From Rhodamnia argentea (Eukaryota; Streptophyta; Magnoliopsida; Myrtales; Myrtaceae), in contig NC_063151.1 of NCBI RefSeq assembly GCF_020921035.1, positions 33,052,934-33,116,933 on the forward strand: a DNA stretch of 64,000 bases, written 5' to 3'. Shown here one piece after another: positions 12,626-22,655 of the stretch. The position numbers and the translations under genes are program-made. Within the stretch, counting starts at the first letter, position 1, and the number at the start of each line of letters is the position of its first letter. Below the pieces are notes generated by a model that was given only the letters and a program-made list of their open reading frames with translations, had not been told where the DNA came from and searched no databases.

Positions 12626-13966
12626 AGGCACATGGCCCGAGCTAGAGGATTCGAGATGAAGAGGTGGGGTGGGCCAAGTTACGCCACATTAACATGGCCG
12701 GAAAAGGTTGGTGGTATGACTGGCCATACCGGAGAAGAAGTGCGTGCATGGTATGGCTGCATGATCATTAATAACCCCCAAAACACCCGCCGATGTTTAG
12801 CTCCCATTCATTACAAGCAACTTCCATGTGGGAGACTTGAATGCGCATCGGTCATCAATGTTCCGGTCGCCACCTAACCGGAAGCAAACATTTGATGGTG
12901 TCGGGCCACTTGCTCGCACGTTTCGGTGTCCTTCCGTGAATTGATTGCGCGGTTAGTTTCCGGACCAACCCCATTTCACCTAAAATTGCGTATCCCACGT
13001 AGTCAGGTAAACAATAGCCAATTTCAATTCTTGGCAAGAATCTAGCTAACGAGCTAGCGGCTTGGGCCTTGAAAACGGATGAGTCGGGTAAAAAATGTTC
13101 TGATCCAAAATTGATTCATTTATATCAAAGTTAAACGTTGCGACTCATACCCCGATTTTAGTAAGTTTTCTCAAATCATTGCTTTTGAAGAATGGACGGT
13201 TCTATGGACCGACTTGTCAAGTCAGTGAGAGAGCTCGGGCGTCGGGTTATGGACAGGAGCATGAAGGTGGCCCAATCTATGAATCATTTCGCCTAATATT
13301 ACAAGAAGAAAACCGTCCATTCTTGCCTAACTCACCTCCAAGCGTCCCTCCTTGTAGACGAGGCAACGTCGGGGCTCCGTGGATGGAAAATGCGACCCGG
13401 TCGTCGAGTTCGACTTTGGAGAGAGATGTTAGGGGGATTCAAGTCCGAGGGTAATTTTGTAATTATAGAGCTAATGATGTCTTTTGGGTTTGAGTAATAG
13501 AGCCTCGATATTTTCCTTTTCATAGCACGTCCCAATCGCCAAGCTAGCTGAGGAGCACGTGGATCCTCTGCTCCCTTGGCACCTTCCTAAGTGTTTTATT
13601 AAGTCACTTCAGAATTCTTTGATTTTATTTTTCAGTTCTCAAAAAAAAAAAATTCTATTTGATAATATTAATTAATATTTCTGTTCTCGAGGATAAAAAT
13701 TATTTCCGAGAACAAATTTGGAACATAAACAACAAGCAAACAAGCTCATTCTTAGAAAAACAAGTTCTGTGTAACTTAATGTTCATCTTTATAATTATGA
13801 ATCCTTCGCCGGTCCCCAACCGTCATTTGTTGTAGCTGTTCACCGCTGCCTCTACTGACATTTTTATGATTAGATAAAACAAAATTGAGAATAGAACCTT
13901 TTTTTAGGATCGTACCAAATGCATTTTTGCTCTTTTTCTATTTGTGGTGTAGAGATTTTGTGCGCT
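12626..13966. other. Intergenic spacer without recognised genes
   Basis: About 1.3 kb of unique-looking intergenic DNA. Short open frames occur but none resembles a known protein. Around 13630-13730 there is an A-run followed by TTCTGTTCTCG and later CCGAGAACAAATTTGG, a small inverted pair that may be the edge of an old foldback element. Confidence 0.5.
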
Positions 13967-14086
13967 TATTAAACGCGTTTTCCTGCCCGTAAATTGTTCC
14001 TAAGAACATAATCAGAAAAGAAAAAAAAATCATTTCCGATCATAAATGATCTTCGGGAACGTAAACGTCGCCAAACGCGCCTTAAA
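13967..14086. mobile_element. Small foldback MITE candidate
   Basis: The left end AACGCGTTTTCC and the reverse complement of the right end AGGCGCGTTTGGCG are similar. An inner pair (gttcctaagaac and gttcccgaagatc on the opposite strand) strengthens the hairpin. Flanking TTA on both sides would fit a PIF/Harbinger-type target site, but three bases prove little. The core holds a run of A residues. Confidence 0.3.
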
Positions 14087-14223
14087 TCTCGATCATGATT
14101 TATAGAAATTTCGCTGCGAATGAGGTTTGAGATTGCCACCACTAGGGGAGCATTGTGCGAAGGAAAGGCTGGGTTCGGTTTTTGCATCTTTATTTGTTAT
14201 CTCGGAGATAAAGATCAAAACAC

Positions 14224-14475
14224 AACCCACCACGGGCATGGCGCGTTTGGTGAGCTTTGAGCTCTTTGGCCTTAAGGCGTAAGCTGGTCGAAGGTTCAAA
14301 ACCCTCCCAACGCGTTTCTCGGACTTAAGTGGGGGGCCCTTGTTGGTGGGCTGTGGGGCTAGCCTCCCTCCGGGTATAGTCGCCGTCGGAAAGGATCTTC
14401 GCCGCCCTTCGGGTGGTGGTGAGTTGACCCAATTACGATTGGCGGATCCTGGATTACCAACAAAAAAAAAAAAAA
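14224..14475 (+). mobile_element. tRNA-derived SINE with 14-bp target-site duplication
   Basis: About 250 bases ending in a poly(A) tail (14462-14475). The copy is flanked by an exact direct repeat AAAGATCAAAACAC at 14210-14223 and 14476-14489, the expected mark of L1-type retroposition. Within its first 80 bases lies a box-B-like RNA polymerase III element GGTTCAAAACC (14293-14303), preceded by a box-A-like region near 14242. The rest is GC-rich and has no coding potential. Family name unknown to me. Confidence 0.8.
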
Positions 14476-14489
14476 AAAGATCAAAACAC

Positions 14490-14998
14490 GGTGTCGGGCA
14501 ATGCTTATCATGACACGTGGAGTGCATTCGACCGTGCATGTGATTGGAAAACTGGAAGATCAAATTCAGGACAGGGCCCAATTCTGAGCCTTTCAGAAGT
14601 GAGATTGACGAGCTTTGCATTGCATAGTCTTATCCGTTTCATGAAGAGGATCTTCTTACATCACAAAAGCACGACACAATTAATGCCATATCCCTAATCG
14701 GAATTGGCTACAATAACAGTTTTTAATAACCGTGTGAATGACAGCATTGGACCCCATAATAATTTTTAATTATTTTTTGTGGCTCACGGCATGCCGTATA
14801 AAAAACTGTTACACAAACATATTCCTAATTATAACCTATTTAAAGATGGGTTGAAAGGGAATTTTATGAGAGACCCATCAAAATCCATATGTTCTAGACT
14901 TATAACTTTAAAACCCAGTACGGCCCATTCTTTAGTTTTGAGACGGCCCATTTGAGTAAATATGGGTGCTTAGTTATGACCCCATTTTGACAGCCCTA
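14490..14998. other. Spacer between SINE and foldback element
   Basis: About 500 bases of intergenic DNA. No open frame of interest and no repeat signature recognised. Confidence 0.5.
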
Positions 14999-15007
14999 AT
15001 ATTATTT

Positions 15008-15440
15008 GGGAAAAAACCATCAAAAATCCTAAACTATGCCCACTGTGACACATTTACCCCAAACTTTTATTCGTGACACAAAAAATCCTAAACTTGTACG
15101 CATGTGACACATTTGCCCCAAACTTATACTCGTGTGACACATTTACCCCAAAATTTTTTTTTGTGACATCAAAAATCCAAACTTATATTCGTGCGACACA
15201 TTTACTTATTGAAGTAAATGTGTCGCACTAATATAAGTTTGGATTTTTTATGTCACAAAAAAATATTTTGGGGTAAATGTGTTACACGAGTATAAGTGTA
15301 AGGTATTCAATGTCACGAGAAAAAGTTTGGGGTAAATATATCACATGAATAAAAGTTTGGGATTTTTGGGGTTACAAAAAAAAGTTTAGGGTAAATGTGT
15401 CACAATTGGCACAGTTAAGGATTTTTGGTGATTTTTTCCT
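15008..15440. mobile_element. Foldback Mutator-like MITE, nearly all inverted repeat
   Basis: A 433-base element made of two arms of about 200 bases that are reverse complements with only a few bases between them (centre near 15210). Ends: GGGAAAAAACCATCAAAAATCC on the left against AGGAAAAAATCACCAAAAATCC on the right read in reverse; each arm is built from repeated units of the type cctaaact...gtgacacatttaccccaaac. Flanks atattattt (14999-15007) and ttattattt (15441-15449) match 8 of 9, a target-site duplication of the length made by Mutator-type transposases. It ends 340 bases before the ATG of the GDSL lipase. Confidence 0.75.
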
Positions 15441-15780
15441 TTATTATTTCGAGAAAACGAGCATGACTTCTGCGTATTAAGTATTCTAGAACTTCATCTA
15501 ACTCTCCTTTAACCAAAATTGCATGGGAGATTTTTGTGGAATCGCCCCAACTTATCCATGAAACAGCGAAAACTGATGTCGGTTTTCTAACGACCATTTC
15601 CATGGTTTATGTTCATATCGAACATTTTTAGTTTCATGAAACCAAAACACGTTTCCAAGAAGAGAGGAAACCGAAAACACCCAAAGGGGCTCTTTCGACT
15701 CGTGACCCCGCTCGAGCGCATATATAGACATCACCATCCCCATGCCATTTTCATCCTCCTCTTCATCGTCATCACTAAAC

Positions 15781-18073
15781 ATGGCCAAGCCACTCTCTCC
15801 CCCACCGTCCCTGCTCGTTCTCCTCCTCGTCCTCCTCGTCCTCGTAACTTGTCCCTACGCTCCCCATGTCCGCGCGCACTGCAACTTCGGCGACAACCAG
15901 GGACGCCACTCCAAAGTGAAAGGCATGTTCGTGTTCGGGAGCTCGCTGATGGACAACGGCAACAACAACTTGCTCGGAAAGACGGCTAAGGCCAACTACA
16001 AGCCCTACGGCATCGACTTCCCCCTCGGCCTGTTGGGCCGGTTCACCAACGGCAGGAACGTGGTCGACCTCCTCGGGGAGTACCTCGAGCTCCCCTCGCT
16101 GATCCCGCCCTTCGCCGACCCCGAGACCAAGGGGCCCAAGGCCATCAACGGCGTTGACTTTGCGTCCGGCGGCTCCGGCATACTGGACGACACCGGCTCT
16201 ATCGTGGTGAGAGACACTATTCGATCACGTCGTTTAAATATAAAGAGCTAAGTAAGGGGCTTGATCACAATCTTCACCAATTGCATTTCCTTCCCACGGC
16301 AAGTCATCATCATTAATAGGAGATGTAGACACGCCCGTCTCATTTCACTTATTAAATAAAGTGGTGTTATTAGGACGGCGCTAGCTTTAGCTTTTTCAAT
16401 CATCGAGCTCATGATCTGGTGAAACCGATCGATCAGGGACAAGTGACGAGCCTGAGCCAACAGATCAGGAACTTCGAGGGAGTGACGTTGCCGGATCTGG
16501 AAGCCCAGGTGGGTTGCCCGAGCGGCGAGTCGCTGCTGGGCAACCACGTGTTCGTGGTGGGGACAGGAAGCAATGACTACACCTTCAACTACTTCTTGAG
16601 CGCCAACCGCAAGCACCCTCTCCTCCGGTCCTTCACTGCCAATCTTATCTCCTCTCTGTCTCTGGAGCTCCAGGTGCATTCAATTCCACACTCCACTGCA
16701 GTCCATTATCATGGTCACCCACTTCTCCTCATGGTGTTTTGCATGGGGCGATTGTTGACGTTGAGGGCGGATGGGAGTTTTTATGGATCGATATCGACAT
16801 CACCCACATACAAACTTGACCAAAACTAAACGCCACTTTATAGCGTATGTCAGGGTTGCATCTAGACATAGATCAACGTAGGTCAATGGAAAATGATTGT
16901 TGCGGTAATTTTTTTTTTCCAGTTTGTTCACGAAAATAAGAAGAATTAGCATCATGGTTAGGAATCTAGGAGAATTTAAACAACATTATGCACGAAAGAT
17001 GTAGATTTTTGTTATGAAAGATCATGTACTAGTCATTGACAGAATCAACATGCTCCACATACTTAGTTACGTAAATATTAATGTAATTTCGGGGAAAAGA
17101 ATTCGAGATCGCCACATATTTCGTCCTCTGCATGGCCGATCTAAATCTTTCTTCTTCTTCTTCTTTTCCTGTGGGAGAGCAGAAGCTGTACAAATTAGGA
17201 GGGAGGAAGTTCGTGCTGATGGCAATAAACCCGATAGGGTGTAGTCCCATGGCGAAGGCAAGGTTGCCGATGCGTGTCGGTTGCTTGCAAGTCTTGAACC
17301 AGGCAGCTCATCTCTTCAATGCCGAGTTGAAGTCGCTTGTTGATGACCTGAATGCGAAGCTCCCCGGTTCTCATTTCGTCTTTGTCAACTCTTACAAGAT
17401 CGTTCAGGACATTATCAAGGACCCTACCTCACACGGTACGTTGAAATCTCCTTTCATTATCCTCGCCGCTTCCGTAAGTCTTATTTTGCAGAAAAAGAAG
17501 AAGGGAAAATTGCTCATATGGTGCATGAAAGAAGCATTCGAGAGATTAGTAAAATTGAACTGTCTTGGTTCCTATTAGGAAAAAAAAAAACTACAGTATG
17601 AGTGCATTACCACTTGCATGAGATGTGGGACTAAACTCACATCTACTGCACATAATAAACATATTGAGCATTCGACCTCAGAGTCCTGCCAGATCCTTTG
17701 TGGTAACTCCACAAATTTTTCTCGTAGATGGTTTTCAAGTTCCAAAATTTAGGTGATTTATAAGGTTTATTGCTAGTTGATTATCCAAAACTTGCATAAT
17801 ATTTGGAATAATAGTAACAATGGGTCTCTTCCATCTTCAGGATTCAACGACACTACTTCGCCGTGCTGTGAAGTAGCATCGTTTAAAGACGGAGGGAATG
17901 GAGTGTCGTGCAAAAGAGGAGGACGAGTGTGCACGGACAGGAGCTCCTATGTCTTCTTCGATGGGCTGCATCCGACAGAGGCTGTGAATGTCCAGATAGC
18001 AACCAAGGCTTTCACATCTAATCTCACTACTGAAGTTTATCCCATCAATGTCAAAAATCTTGGCGAAGCGTAG
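15781..18073 (+). CDS. GDSL-family esterase/lipase with GSSL signature
   Basis: Secreted SGNH-type esterase/lipase. Four exons: 15781-16206, 16437-16673, 17183-17435 and 17841-18073 (stop), all GT-AG and in frame, giving 382 residues, normal for the family. The ATG at 15781 is chosen because it gives a clean signal peptide (about residues 1-32, Leu-rich). An in-frame ATG at 15742 would only add 13 mostly Ser residues before it. Conserved blocks: block I FVFGSSLMDNGNNN (catalytic Ser55), block II GVDFASGGSGILDDTG, block III GTGSNDY (Asn188), block V FFDGLHPTE (Asp346, His349). The usual GDSL reads GSSL here: the Asp before the catalytic Ser is replaced by Ser, while the catalytic Ser, Gly, Asn and Asp/His are present. 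Activity is therefore plausible but not certain. Substrate unknown; relatives act on cutin, suberin, seed lipids or acetylated wall polymers. A foldback element lies just upstream. Confidence 0.95.
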
Positions 18074-18979
18074 TTATGTCAGCTTCCTTTTGTCTGCCTC
18101 TTGTATGAAGGTTGTAACCCCCAAATTAGCTAATTCGGGTTAAGAGAGGACGTCTTGCTGTTTCCTTGGCTTCGAGTTAGGTTTCTTCTCCTCGTTTTCT
18201 TGGTCAGTTGGCTTTAAGTTGGTTGACGGGGTTTGATGGGGAGAGAACAGTTTTATCCACAACTCCCAGATCTGTTTGTCCTAATTTTACAAGAAAATCT
18301 ATGCGACCATCTCAACTCTGCAAATGCAAAAGGTTTATCAACTTAAGCAATCTTTTTAAGATGATATATCTGCGAGACTAGGATATGTCGACATGGTATA
18401 TCCACCGATACAGATTCATATGACAACAGCAAAATTTCTTTCAAACGATGGAGAAACTATGAAAAGAAGCAGACATATATATGCCCAGTAAAAGCTTCTG
18501 AAGTGCAATTGGCTGAGTTAAACCTTGGCTGAAACTAATTCATATGTACAGACCAACAAGGAGGGCAAACTTGAGAACAGTTCTCAAGGACATTTCCGAA
18601 GAATAGACTGTTCTTTCCATAATTTTTCCTATTTGACACACAAAAGTACCCTGCTGACCGGAGCAGCCAACTACAGATGGGTCGAGCATCAATGAAACTC
18701 TGAACAATCTGGAGCTTCTTAAGACCATATTGTTGCCATTTTAGGATCATGAAGAGATGCAGACCGCTAAACACAGATACCTAAAACGGGCCAATCACAC
18801 AAAAACTCAAGTGGACATACCACAGTGACGCAAGAATGGCCATGATCACACATGGAGCAAAACACAAACATCCAAAACAAAAACACAATAAATTACCCTC
18901 GAAAACCAGAACAGACAAGAATCACAATCCAAACTATCACAAATCCAGACAATAGAATTTAATCAAGAAACCAACATGC
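18074..18979. other. Spacer downstream of the GDSL lipase
   Basis: GDSL 3' UTR followed by unrecognised sequence. Open frames of 60-80 codons on the minus strand between 18535 and 18774 have no recognisable domain and sit in two competing frames, so I do not call them genes. They could be downstream exons of the fragment at 18980-19302. Confidence 0.45.
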
Positions 18980-19302
18980 ACCTGATCAGGAGGACTCGGA
19001 GAAGGATTGGCCAAAAAGTGAGAGAGCTCAAACACGCCACCACCACCGCCTCTGCTGCCATCCTTGTCCTTCCGGAGGCAGCATAATCCGAGGGGCTTAT
19101 CACCAACACTGCCATTGTGGTGGTGCATTCTGAAAGAGGCCAGGTAGTGAGTGCACTCCCAAAGAGCAATTGTGAGCTTTCTTGCGGAGATACAATGAGA
19201 AGAAGAGAGAGAGGAAGAAGGCTTTGAGCCAGAGGAGGCAATGATAGCTCCACATGCAAAGAACTTGAGTCTCACTACGTTGCATGGAACCTCAAAGGAC
19301 AA
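18980..19302 (-). pseudogene. Possible first-exon fragment of an USO1-like coiled-coil protein family
   Basis: An open minus-strand frame of about 107 codons reads ...CISARKLTIALWECTHYL... and ends ...ANPSPSPPDQ directly before a GTGCAT donor-like site. From memory, this resembles the first exon of plant proteins annotated 'intracellular protein transport protein USO1-like', which carry SARKLAAALWE and end that exon near SPSSPDQ. Against a working gene: the frame has no ATG before the conserved part (only an internal MHHHNG), a stop lies just upstream, and no downstream coiled-coil exons are evident. It may be a decayed copy, or a gene whose upstream exon I could not find. Confidence 0.3.
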
Positions 19303-19701
19303 AGACGATCCACATCTTCAGTTTCCAGATGCATGAAGCTAGAATGGGAGAATGACTTATCTGCCTCCAATGAAAATCCATGATGTTTACATGAGCACTC
19401 TGTTTCTCGTCTAACTATTTCTGATCTTTTACTCTATTTATCAATGTTGAAGCACAACCAATGCCTAAACCACAACATGGCTACGCCTAGATGAAGTATG
19501 AGCAAGCATAATCATCCACGGGTGGAAAAAACCGAACATCAAAAAAATTTGTCTAATAGCTGGGAATTCCTAGTCATATGCTAACTTGAGAAAGCAGACT
19601 CAAGTGAGAAGGGAACCTGAATGTCTTCCTTGAAGAAAGTTTAACTGGTTACTGCCATCAGAAACATTTGAGTATTCCGTCAATCTCCAGTGGAATCATC
19701 T
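19303..19701. other. Spacer downstream of the PORR gene
   Basis: About 400 bases that should include the 3' UTR of the minus-strand PORR gene, whose stop is at 19702. No other feature seen. Confidence 0.5.
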
Positions 19702-21147
19702 TTAGACTTTCCTTGTAGAAAGCTTGGCCAAAGCTCTTTTAGTTTTCTTACTATGTGATTCTCCAGCTGACTTGTCCCCAACACGACTTCTAGAATTGTA
19801 CCTGGGAAACGAATTTGACTTCCTAGTCCCATTTCCTCTAGGTGAGGCATTTTTATGAGCTCTAGCCCGAGTCCGTTTAACATTGTCGTTTTCCTCATCA
19901 TCTTCAAACTCGTCATCTTCATCATCATCCTCAACCTCAGAATCTGACATACCATGAGCATCATCCTCGTCTTCATTTTCATCCTCGACTTCTCTTTGAT
20001 GTTCAGAACCATCAGAGACCTTCTTCATTTGCTTTGAACCAGACGTAGTAATCACTTTCTTCTCTTCCTTCGCCGTGTTCATCAGGTGAATGTACCTATT
20101 CCTCATATCCATCAAAGGATGCTGCTCAATTAAGGAACCCCTTTTAAATACCTCTTTCAAAACCACAGTATGGGTTCTATTCTTACTTGAAACATAAAAA
20201 ATGCCCGGATGATCAAGCAGTGCTCTTTTAAACCTCGACCGAACCCCCAAATACTCCCCCACACAAAGCATATTATCCCTATCTGTCTTCTTGGAAACGA
20301 AAAGATTTAGAAGCTCATGTAAGACGGCAACGGCCCATTTATCAGCTTCGTCACTACTTTGCGATAAATGCAACCCATTTTCATAAGGGGAAACGTAAGG
20401 GAGCTTCTGCCAATCGTCAATCCACTTCTTTAACTTCTTATCCATCTCAAAACCTTTAGAAAAATGCGTAGTGAACTCGATCGGCATACCTTTCGTACAA
20501 TTAGCCGCTCTCCTTTCCATGATGGATTTCGCCAAGTCGCTGCTCCAACAAACTAATTCAAGAACTCGAATTCCCTCGCCATCCACTACTCGAAAATAAT
20601 CCGGGAACTCTGGAACTATGCTCTGAGCAAAATCTTGGGGCAAACCCATGTCCCATTTCAGCCGATCAATTATGTCCAACGGCATTTTGAGGACCTTCGA
20701 CATCATCAACAGCTTCAGAACCCTATCCGCGGCCTCCTGTCTGTAGCTCTCCCTCTGATAAACCAGCTGCTCTTCCGCATCCAACTCCAAAACTTCATCC
20801 GTGAGCTTGAAATGGGGGTGGACCCCGACGTTCCCGGGCAAGAACTCCGCGAAGATCGAAGGGTATCGGCGAACGAAGTCGATGGGGCGAATGGGGATGC
20901 GGAGGTCATCTCTGCTCTGGGCGATTACGGAAATGGGGAGCGATTTCGAGGGCTCCGATTTGAGGAGGTTCTTGAGGTTGACGACGGGTATCAGGAACTT
21001 CTCTCTCTCGACGGCGTGGTCAAGGCCGCGGTCGCGGACGCATATGGGGGGCGCGGCGTCGCTGGGAGAGGTTCGACTTGGGGTCTGCGAAAGGGGATGG
21101 CTTTCGAGAGAGGATCGGCCGATGCGTTTCGGAAGAATCGATCTCAT
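19702..21147 (-). CDS. PORR-domain (plant organelle RNA recognition) protein
   Basis: Single-exon gene of 481 residues on the minus strand. PORR proteins bind organellar introns and assist their splicing in chloroplasts or mitochondria (WTF1, WTF9, RPD1 are characterised examples). The basic, Ser/Arg-rich start (MRSILPKRIGRSSLESH) looks like an organelle presequence, more mitochondrial than plastid in style. The PORR domain covers roughly residues 40-375, with VVNLKNLLKSEPSKSLPISV, RYPSIFAEFLP, LPQDFAQSIVPEFPDYF, KWIDDWQKLPYVSPY, and the closing block RFKRALLDHPGIFYVSSKNRTHTV-like pattern seen across the family. Residues 385-421 are an almost pure Asp/Glu tail, followed by a 60-residue basic tail rich in Arg, Lys and Ser; such tails are seen in some PORR members but vary. 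The closest Arabidopsis relative I would guess is At1g71850. A foldback element begins about 200 bases upstream. Confidence 0.95.
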   Translation of the reverse strand: MRSILPKRIGRSSLESHPLSQTPSRTSPSDAAPPICVRDRGLDHAVEREKFLIPVVNLKNLLKSEPSKSLPISVIAQSRDDLRIPIRPIDFVRRYPSIFAEFLPGNVGVHPHFKLTDEVLELDAEEQLVYQRESYRQEAADRVLKLLMMSKVLKMPLDIIDRLKWDMGLPQDFAQSIVPEFPDYFRVVDGEGIRVLELVCWSSDLAKSIMERRAANCTKGMPIEFTTHFSKGFEMDKKLKKWIDDWQKLPYVSPYENGLHLSQSSDEADKWAVAVLHELLNLFVSKKTDRDNMLCVGEYLGVRSRFKRALLDHPGIFYVSSKNRTHTVVLKEVFKRGSLIEQHPLMDMRNRYIHLMNTAKEEKKVITTSGSKQMKKVSDGSEHQREVEDENEDEDDAHGMSDSEVEDDDEDDEFEDDEENDNVKRTRARAHKNASPRGNGTRKSNSFPRYNSRSRVGDKSAGESHSKKTKRALAKLSTRKV

Positions 21148-21345
21148 GGCTTAGATCAGACGTGGGTGTATGTGCCGCAGAAGAAGATCGTGTTGCTCCG
21201 CAGCAGAAGAAGATGGCGTTCTTGAGGAAGAGGCTGAGATTCGAGAAACAGGGTTTTGGAGGGTATCCAGGGTTTAAGAAGAGGCCGTTGATTCTTTCTC
21301 TGCATCTCTCTTTTTTTACTTTCCCCCCCGATAATCACAATTTTT

Positions 21346-21800
21346 AATACCACGAAAAACCCTAAATTAATACACCTATAATAAATTTACCCAAAATTAC
21401 TTTTTTAACCACTAAAAATTCCAAACTCATACACCTGTGATAAATTTATCCTAAACTGATACACCTGTAACAAATTTATCATCCGTTAGTTTTCATTAAA
21501 TCTAACCGTTAAATTGCTTAGTTTGATGACATGTGACGGTTTGCGAGTCTACTAGCTTGGGATTTTTACTCTTTATTTGTCACGGGTATATTAATTTGAG
21601 GCTTTTCGTAATATTAATCCAATTTAATGGAGGATAAATTTGTTATAGGTGTACCAACTTGAGATTTTTCTTGATCAAAAAAATTAGTTTATGGCAAATT
21701 TGTCACAAAAGTACTAGTTTAGGATTTTTGGTGGTAAAAAAAAAATAATTTGGAGTAAATTTGTCACGAATGTACCAGTTTGGAGTTTTTCATGGTATTA
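21346..21800. mobile_element. Foldback Mutator-like MITE upstream of the PORR gene
   Basis: Arms of about 150 bases: left AATACCACGAAAAACCCTAA, right read in reverse TAATACCATGAAAAACTCCA. Each arm contains repeats of the kind ccaaactcatacacctgtgataaatttatcc, related in style to the element at 15008-15440. Flanks acaattttt (21337-21345) and acccttttt (21801-21809) match 7 of 9, consistent with an old 9-bp target-site duplication. The centre (about 21490-21600) is unrelated AT-rich sequence. Confidence 0.6.
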
Positions 21801-21809
21801 ACCCTTTTT

Positions 21810-22263
21810 ATTAATATCTCAACTAATTATATGCTTGGATAAAAAAAACTAATTATATGCTAATCTTTTTTAATAAAAAAATAATATATATATATATGTC
21901 AATTTAATTGTACTCATCAAAAGAAATCTTGTAGTGATTGATTTTTCATATCATAATTCGTAATAATTATTACTAAAAGACTTTTTAGGAACACTACCAT
22001 GAAGTATTTTGTGGGATCATTGGCTCATTTTATGATATCTTAAAAAATTTCATGACACAATGATCAGATGTTATTGTAAAAAATCATGAAGACATATTTT
22101 AATAATCTGATATTTTTGATTTACAATTTGTTTGTTTTGTTCTTTTGTCATTATCTCGGCGATTATGATATTTTGTTCGCGAGTTCTCTAAGATTATATT
22201 TGAATATTGTCTATTGAACGCGATGAAATAGCCTTCAAGAATCTCTTTCCTCTTGTCTTCAAC
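21810..22263. other. AT-rich spacer with TA microsatellite
   Basis: Very AT-rich DNA with a short (AT)n tract at about 21884-21897. No gene or transposon end recognised. Confidence 0.5.
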
Positions 22264-22655
22264 CAATCTACTTATAAAAAATAATCACACAACGACAAAC
22301 TTTATATAGACAAATTTCGTATCTTGAACTTTGAAAGGAGTGATATTTCGCGGTCTAGCTACAAATGTCACTTTTTTTGGAGGGAGGGAGGGGAATGAAT
22401 GAATCGGAAGTCTTAAAACTTATCAAGCGATTAAATTCTGAAACTTATTACAAGGCAATCAATCTACTTATAAAAAATAATCACAAGACGACAAACTTCA
22501 CATAGACAAATTTCGTATCTTGAACTTTGAAAGGAGTGACATTTCACGGTCTAGCTACAAATGTCACTTTTTTTGGAGGGGGGGAGGGGAAATAAATGAA
22601 TCGGAAGTCCTAAAACTTATCAAGCGATTAAATTTTGAAATTTATTACAAGGCAA
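22264..22655. repeat. 196-bp direct tandem duplication
   Basis: The segment starting caatctacttataaaaaat at 22264 is repeated at 22460, an offset of 196 bases. The copies share the full series of landmarks (gacaaatttcgtatcttgaac, ggtctagctacaaatgtcac, gagg-run, gaatcggaagtc, cttatcaagcgattaaatt) with only scattered substitutions, so the duplication is fairly recent. No coding potential. Confidence 0.85.

Noticed and set aside
18535-18774. Two overlapping minus-strand frames of 60-80 codons
   Set aside because: Neither has a domain or a clear splice link; kept only as a possibility for the fragment next to it.
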